Shown here in pieces: positions 56,725-64,000 of a stretch of DNA of 64,000 nucleotides. Both the position numbers and the translations under genes were made by a program. The notes beneath the pieces were generated by a model that saw nothing but the letters and a program-made list of their open reading frames with translations, was not told the DNA's origin and searched no databases. The stretch lies in the NCBI RefSeq assembly GCF_021172065.1, contig NZ_CP087880.1, forward strand, positions 3,014,583-3,078,582. Direction: 5' to 3'. The stretch is from Pseudocitrobacter corydidari (GTDB lineage Bacteria; Pseudomonadota; Gammaproteobacteria; Enterobacterales; Enterobacteriaceae). How positions within the stretch are numbered: the first letter of the stretch is position 1; the number at the start of each line of letters is the position of its first letter.

Positions 56725-57498
56725 TTAGTTAATGATTTTGCGCAGATGATCGACAAATTTGGCGACCTGTTCTTCGCCATCGCCTTCAATGATGATGCGC
56801 TGACGCTCGCGCTGTTTCGGCGCGGCAACCTGCTGCGAAGAGGTGCTTTCCTGCGCGGTGAAACCAATATCCGCCGGCGACCAGACCTGAACCGGTTTTT
56901 TCGCCGCGCCCAGAATGGCTTTCATTGAAGGAATCTGTGGGGTATTGATATCGGTTGAGACAGCCACAACCGCCGGCAGCGGGATAGCCAGCGTTTCGGT
57001 TTCATCTTCCAGCTCGCGCTCAACGGTGAGCGTGTTGTCGGTAAGTGACAGGATCTTGCTGACGCCGTTCACCGCCGGGATGCCGAGGGTTTCGCCCACC
57101 AGCAGGCTCACCTGCTGCGCATAAAGGTCAGAAGATCCGTCACCGCACAGAATCAGATCAAAGCCGGACTTCTGTGCCGCGGCGGCCAGCGCGGCGGCGG
57201 TGTGTTGCGGCAGCGCGTGTTCGAATTGATCGTCAATCACCACAACCAGTTCATCCGGCCCGCGAGAGAGCACATCTTTGCGGCCTTTGACGTTGGTCAG
57301 CGCCTTACCGCCCACGCTCATGGCAATCACCTGAGCGTCTGCGGCCTGTTGTTTTAACTGGCAAGCGGCTTCGATGGCGTTGAGATCGTACTGGCTGATC
57401 TTCGCATCCGCTTTGCTGAAATCTAATGAACCATCAGCGTTATTGATCGCAATATCCTGTTCATCAGGCACGCACTTGTAGCAAGTAATTATCTTCAT
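56725..57498 (-). CDS. fixA: Electron transfer flavoprotein beta subunit FixA
   Basis: Beta subunit of the ETF-like complex that probably passes electrons to the crotonobetainyl-CoA reductase CaiA. The ATG at 57498 has GGAGA just upstream and gives [16 protein letters not shown], 257 aa. The ETF-beta features [14 protein letters not shown] and [14 protein letters not shown] are present. First gene of fixABCX, divergent from caiT across the control region. Confidence 0.97.
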   Translation of the reverse strand: MKIITCYKCVPDEQDIAINNADGSLDFSKADAKISQYDLNAIEAACQLKQQAADAQVIAMSVGGKALTNVKGRKDVLSRGPDELVVVIDDQFEHALPQHTAAALAAAAQKSGFDLILCGDGSSDLYAQQVSLLVGETLGIPAVNGVSKILSLTDNTLTVERELEDETETLAIPLPAVVAVSTDINTPQIPSMKAILGAAKKPVQVWSPADIGFTAQESTSSQQVAAPKQRERQRIIIEGDGEEQVAKFVDHLRKIIN

Positions 57499-57628
57499 TG
57501 CATCTCCAGAAATCATGAAGGGATCATCGTCCATATCGGCGGTGGTAAATATAGATATCACGCACTTTAATTCGGAAATAAAACAATAATCACCAATATT
57601 GAAAATGTCACACGCTGAAAAATACAAC

Positions 57629-57663
57629 TTTCAATAATGTTATCTATCTCAACAATATTGAAC
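57629..57663. promoter_or_regulatory. CaiF-type site, fixA-proximal
   Basis: TTTCAATAATG, a 13-base spacer and CAATATTGAAC form an 11-13-11 inverted repeat with two mismatches. This is the architecture reported for CaiF sites in E. coli. Confidence 0.72.
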
Positions 57664-57686
57664 GCATGGTTCTCATTTATAAGATT

Positions 57687-57721
57687 TTCAATATTGTTTG
57701 GCGGATCACCAATATTGAAAG
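57687..57721. promoter_or_regulatory. CaiF-type site, caiT-proximal
   Basis: TTTCAATATTG, a 13-base spacer and CAATATTGAAA form a perfect 11-13-11 inverted repeat. Its centre lies 58 bases from that of the first site. Confidence 0.8.
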
Positions 57722-57815
57722 ACAACGGCCTGAATTAGCCACATTAAAACAAGTATCATCATGATTAATAAAGATAATTTATCATTTTTACCGCAAACAC
57801 ACCCACGCGAAAAAG

Positions 57816-57831
57816 TGTGACTAAAATCACA
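57816..57831. promoter_or_regulatory. CRP site upstream of caiT
   Basis: TGTGA-CTAAAA-TCACA is a perfect match to the CRP consensus halves. It lies 150 bases before caiT, consistent with CRP activation of the cai promoter. Confidence 0.85.
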
Positions 57832-57977
57832 GAACGCCTGAATTCGAATACCCATTATGAATTACTTTCTAACGCCACTTTGAGGTTAAATAGTTATTAA
57901 TAAATTATTAACAATAATAGACAAAAAATGGAACAACCGGGAACGCTAAATAATTTTAGTCTTCACAGTGGAATTGA

Positions 57978-59495
<1,518 letters not shown>

Positions 59496-59525
59496 TTAAA
59501 CCCAACACGATTAAGAGGTTAGAAG

Positions 59526-60668
59526 ATGGATTTCAATTTGAATGATGAGCAGGAACTGTTTGTCGCCGGTATTCGTGAACTGATGGCCAGTGAAAACTGG
59601 GAAGCCTATTTTGCCGAGTGCGATCGCGACAGCGTCTATCCGGAACGTTTTGTGAAAGCGCTGGCCGATATGGGGATCGACAGCCTGCTGCTGCCGGAAG
59701 AACACGGTGGACTGGACGCCGGGTTCGTCACCGTGGCGGCGGTATGGATGGAACTGGGCCGCCTTGGCGCGCCGACCTACGTGCTCTATCAATTACCGGG
59801 CGGCTTCAACACCTTCCTGCGCGAAGGCACCCAGGAGCAGATCGATAAGATCATGGCCTTCCAGGGCACCGGGAAACAGATGTGGAACTCGGCGATCACC
59901 GAACCGGGCGCGGGCTCTGACGTCGGCAGCCTGAAAACCACCTACACCCGCAAAAACGGCAAGGTCTACCTCAACGGCAGCAAATGCTTCATCACCAGTA
60001 GCGCCTACACCCCATACGTGGTGGTGATGGCGCGCGATGGCGCATCGCCGGACAAAGCGATTTACACCGAATGGTGTGTCGATATGAGCAAACCGGGCAT
60101 CAAGATCAACAAGCTGGAAAAACTCGGCCTGCGCATGGACAGCTGCTGCGAGCTGACCTTCGACGACGTTGAGCTGGAAGAGAAAGACATGTTTGGCCGC
60201 GAAGGCAACGGTTTCAACCGCGTGAAAGAAGAGTTTGACCACGAACGTTTCCTGGTGGCGCTGACCAACTACGGCACCGCGATGTGCGCCTTCGAAGACG
60301 CCGCCCGCTATGCCAACCAGCGCGTGCAGTTTGGCGAAACCATTGGCCGCTTCCAGCTGATTCAGGAGAAGTTCGCCCATATGGCTATCAAACTTAACTC
60401 CATGAAAAATATGCTTTTTGAAGCAGCCTGGAAAGCGGATAACGGCACTATTACTTCTGGTGACGCGGCGATGTGTAAATATTTCTGCGCCAATGCCGCG
60501 TTTGAAGTGGTCGATACCGCGATGCAGGTACTCGGCGGCGTGGGGATTGCGGGTAACCACCGTATCACTCGCTTCTGGCGTGACCTGCGCGTAGACCGCG
60601 TCTCCGGCGGCTCTGATGAAATGCAGATCCTGACGCTGGGCCGTGCCGTGCTGAAGCAATATCGCTAA
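59526..60668 (+). CDS. caiA: Crotonobetainyl-CoA reductase CaiA
   Basis: Acyl-CoA dehydrogenase family flavoprotein that reduces crotonobetainyl-CoA to gamma-butyrobetainyl-CoA. The 380 aa length is standard. The family signature segments [14 protein letters not shown] (near residue 120) and [22 protein letters not shown] (near residues 337-358) are present. Electrons probably come from FixABCX. A REP pair separates it from caiB. Confidence 0.97.
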   Translation: MDFNLNDEQELFVAGIRELMASENWEAYFAECDRDSVYPERFVKALADMGIDSLLLPEEHGGLDAGFVTVAAVWMELGRLGAPTYVLYQLPGGFNTFLREGTQEQIDKIMAFQGTGKQMWNSAITEPGAGSDVGSLKTTYTRKNGKVYLNGSKCFITSSAYTPYVVVMARDGASPDKAIYTEWCVDMSKPGIKINKLEKLGLRMDSCCELTFDDVELEEKDMFGREGNGFNRVKEEFDHERFLVALTNYGTAMCAFEDAARYANQRVQFGETIGRFQLIQEKFAHMAIKLNSMKNMLFEAAWKADNGTITSGDAAMCKYFCANAAFEVVDTAMQVLGGVGIAGNHRITRFWRDLRVDRVSGGSDEMQILTLGRAVLKQYR

Positions 60669-60677
60669 ACAGGCAAC

Positions 60678-62014
<1,337 letters not shown>

Positions 62015-62022
62015 CAGGATGC

Positions 62023-62044
62023 GTTAGCCGGGCCACCGGCTAAC
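62023..62044 (+). other. Perfect hairpin between caiB and caiC
   Basis: GTTAGCCGG and CCGGCTAAC are exact complements around a GCCA loop, 8 bases after the caiB stop and about 18 bases before the caiC ribosome-binding site. No U-run follows, so it is not a standard terminator; it may stabilise the upstream mRNA. Confidence 0.6.
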
Positions 62045-62074
62045 CACCAGGACTATTTTGTGGGTGAATGCGCA

Positions 62075-63616
62075 ATGGATATGGTTGGCGGGCAACACTT
62101 GCGTCAGATGTGGGACTGTCTGGCGGAAGTTTACGGTGAGAAAACGGCGCTGATAGTGGAATCCTGCGCGGGCGACGTGCAGCAATTCAGTTATGCATCG
62201 CTCAATGCGGAAATCACGCGCACAGCAAACCTGTTTCACGCGCTGGGCGTGCGTAAAGGCGACAAGGTTGCCCTGCATCTTGATAACTGCCCGGAGTTTA
62301 TTTTCTGTTGGTTTGGGCTGGCCAAAATCGGCGCGATTATGGTGCCGATTAACGCGCGGTTGTTACAGGAAGAGAGCGCATGGATTTTACATCACTGCCA
62401 GGCACGCCTGCTGGTGACCTCCACACGTTTTTATCCGATGTATCGCCAGATTCGCGCGGCGCGCACCACCCAACTGGAAACGATCTGTCTGATAGATGGC
62501 GAAGACGAAGAGTTTGATTTTCAACGCCTGAAAGCGGAGCAACCCGCCACACTGCGCTATAGGCCACCGTTAAGCCCGGAAGATACCGCCGAAATTCTGT
62601 TTACCTCTGGCACCACGTCGCGCCCCAAAGGCGTGGTGATCACCCACTACAACCTGCGTTTCGCGGGCTATTACTCCTCCTGGCAGTGTGCGTTGCGCGC
62701 AGACGATGTTTATCTGACGGTGATGCCCGCGTTTCATATCGACTGTCAGTGTACCGCGGCGATGGCTGCCTTTTCGGCCGGGGCGACGTTTGTGCTGATT
62801 GAAAAATACAGCGCCCGCGCCTTCTGGGGGCAGGTTCGTCACTACGGCGCCACGGTCACGGAATGCATTCCGATGATGATCCGCACGCTGATGGTACAGC
62901 CACCTGCCCCGACCGACAGGCAGCATCGCCTGCGCGAAGTGATGTATTACCTGAATCTTTCGGTCGCGGAGAAAGACGCGTTTATCGAGCGCTTTGGCGT
63001 GCGGCTGCTCACCTCGTATGGCATGACTGAAACCATCGTCGGCATTATTGGCGACCGGCCTGGTGACAAACGGCGCTGGCCGTCGATTGGCCGCCCCGGT
63101 TTTTGCTATCAGGCGGAAATTCGTGATGACCAGAACCGGCCACTCCCGCCGGGTGAAATCGGTGAAATTTGCATTAAAGGCGAGCCGGGGAAGACGCTTT
63201 TTAAAGAGTACTATCTGCGCCCGGATGCCACCGCCAGCACATTACAGGCGGATGGCTGGCTGCACACGGGCGATTCCGGCTACTGCGACGACGAAGGCTT
63301 TTTCTATTTTATTGACCGCCGCTGCAACATGATTAAACGCGGGGGAGAAAACGTCTCCTGCGTCGAGCTGGAAAATATTATCGCCGCGCATCCCAAAATT
63401 CAGGACATCGTGGTGATTGGTATTAAAGACGATATTCGCGACGAAGCCATAAAAGCTTTTGTGGTACTCAATGAAGGCGAAACGTTAAGTCAGGAAGAGT
63501 TTTTTCACTTCTGCGAAACGCATATGGCGAAATTTAAAGTGCCGTCTTATATGGAGATCAGAACTGACCTGCCCCGGAACTGCTCAGGGAAAATAATTAA
63601 GAAGAACCTGAGATAA
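62075..63616 (+). CDS. caiC: Carnitine/crotonobetaine--CoA ligase CaiC
   Basis: ATP-dependent betaine:CoA ligase that primes the pathway with the first CoA ester. I chose the ATG at 62075 ([14 protein letters not shown]), preceded by GGGTGA at 7 bases; a GTG five codons earlier is in frame. The 513 aa protein is an AMP-forming ligase: [14 protein letters not shown] near residue 180, TSYGMTE near 312, and [14 protein letters not shown] with the C-terminal lysine in [10 protein letters not shown]. coli CaiC is about 517 aa; the short loop near residues 145-155 accounts for the difference. Confidence 0.96.
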   Translation: MDMVGGQHLRQMWDCLAEVYGEKTALIVESCAGDVQQFSYASLNAEITRTANLFHALGVRKGDKVALHLDNCPEFIFCWFGLAKIGAIMVPINARLLQEESAWILHHCQARLLVTSTRFYPMYRQIRAARTTQLETICLIDGEDEEFDFQRLKAEQPATLRYRPPLSPEDTAEILFTSGTTSRPKGVVITHYNLRFAGYYSSWQCALRADDVYLTVMPAFHIDCQCTAAMAAFSAGATFVLIEKYSARAFWGQVRHYGATVTECIPMMIRTLMVQPPAPTDRQHRLREVMYYLNLSVAEKDAFIERFGVRLLTSYGMTETIVGIIGDRPGDKRRWPSIGRPGFCYQAEIRDDQNRPLPPGEIGEICIKGEPGKTLFKEYYLRPDATASTLQADGWLHTGDSGYCDDEGFFYFIDRRCNMIKRGGENVSCVELENIIAAHPKIQDIVVIGIKDDIRDEAIKAFVVLNEGETLSQEEFFHFCETHMAKFKVPSYMEIRTDLPRNCSGKIIKKNLR

Positions 63617-63621
63617 CAACC

Positions 63622-63641
63622 ACAGCGGCAGTCATGCCGCT
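63622..63641 (+). other. Hairpin between caiC and caiD
   Basis: CAGCGGCA and TGCCGCTG pair perfectly around GTCA, six bases after the caiC stop. It is followed by GAATATTCTC rather than a U-run. About 80 bases remain before caiD, with AAAAAGGAG as its ribosome-binding site. Confidence 0.55.
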
Positions 63642-63720
63642 GAATATTCTCTGAAAACAAAAACGCATCTGTTTTTGTGGGGCCGGTATTGCCCGCTGAA
63701 AACAGAAAAAGGAGTGGAAC

Positions 63721-64000
63721 ATGAGTGATTCATTACATCTGACCCGTAACGGCGCGATTCTGGAAATAACCCTCGACCGCCCGAAAGCCAATGCCATCGA
63801 TGCAAAAACCAGTTTCGAAATGGGCGAAGTCTTTCTCAATTTCCGCGATGACCCGGAACTGCGCGTCGCCATTATTACCGGCGCGGGCGAGAAGTTTTTC
63901 TCTGCGGGATGGGACCTGAAAGCCGCCGCCGAAGGGGAAGCGCCAGATGCCGATTTTGGCCCTGGCGGATTCGCCGGATTAACCGAAATTTTCGACCTCG
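63721..64000 (+). CDS. caiD: Crotonobetainyl-CoA hydratase CaiD (5' part only)
   Basis: Crotonase-family enzyme that interconverts crotonobetainyl-CoA and L-carnitinyl-CoA. The ATG at 63721 follows AAAAAGGAGTGGAAC. The first 93 residues are in the window, out of 261 in E. coli: [20 protein letters not shown], then [18 protein letters not shown] and [20 protein letters not shown], the oxyanion-hole segment of crotonases. The catalytic glutamates lie beyond the edge. Last gene seen of the cai operon. Confidence 0.95.
   Translation, partial: MSDSLHLTRNGAILEITLDRPKANAIDAKTSFEMGEVFLNFRDDPELRVAIITGAGEKFFSAGWDLKAAAEGEAPDADFGPGGFAGLTEIFDL

Overview
The window looks like chromosomal DNA of an enterobacterium close to Citrobacter or Salmonella. 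Nearly every gene can be recognised as the orthologue of an Escherichia coli K-12 gene from the first two minutes of the map, in the same order but displayed in reverse: mraY is at the left edge and caiD at the right. AraC (281 aa) and AraB (569 aa) have the lengths I recall for Salmonella and Citrobacter rather than E. coli (292 and 566). An intact cai/fix set also fits. The genus is an inference; a search would settle it. I saw no rRNA, tRNA, insertion sequence, prophage or CRISPR array.

Layout. 1-7.4 kb: the start of the division and cell-wall (dcw) cluster on the minus strand (mraZ-rsmH-ftsL-ftsI-murE-murF-mraY), with its promoter and MraZ operator. 7.9-13 kb: cra, ilvIH and leuO, all minus. 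13.2-18.1 kb: the leuLABCD operon with its attenuator. 18.3-21.5 kb: the glucose-phosphate stress locus setA, sgrS/sgrT and sgrR. 21.5-24.9 kb: a TPP riboswitch and thiBPQ. 25-31.3 kb: yabI, araC and araBAD with the full set of AraC/CRP sites and a 45-bp tandem repeat array before araD. 31.3-35.1 kb: an AT-rich island not present between araD and polB in K-12. It holds four paralogous small membrane-protein genes, one unrelated gene on the other strand, and a decayed second copy of the araD 3' end. 35.1-42.2 kb: polB (with a LexA box), rapA, rluA, djlA. 42.3-49.1 kb: lptD-surA-pdxA-rsmA-apaG-apaH. 49.1-54 kb: folA, kefC-kefF, a small lipoprotein gene and yaaU. 54.1-57.5 kb: fixABCX. 57.5-64 kb: a divergent control region with two CaiF-type sites and a CRP site, then caiTABC and the start of caiD.

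How the genes work together. MurE, MurF and MraY make peptidoglycan precursors that FtsI cross-links at the septum with FtsL. IlvIH and LeuABCD form a branched-chain amino acid block, with LeuO between them. SgrR, SgrS, SgrT and SetA form a sugar-phosphate stress circuit. ThiBPQ imports thiamine under riboswitch control. AraBAD feeds arabinose into the pentose phosphate pathway under AraC. LptD and SurA serve outer-membrane assembly. FixABCX is thought to pass electrons to CaiA for anaerobic carnitine respiration.

The least explained part is the araD-polB island. Its paralogous array, the near-identical 3' halves of two members, and the araD remnant point to repeated duplication and recombination at this spot. 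REP elements sit at many gene ends; in two places they have become part of a gene: they supply the last 11 codons of thiQ and a repeated copy of the araD ribosome-binding site.
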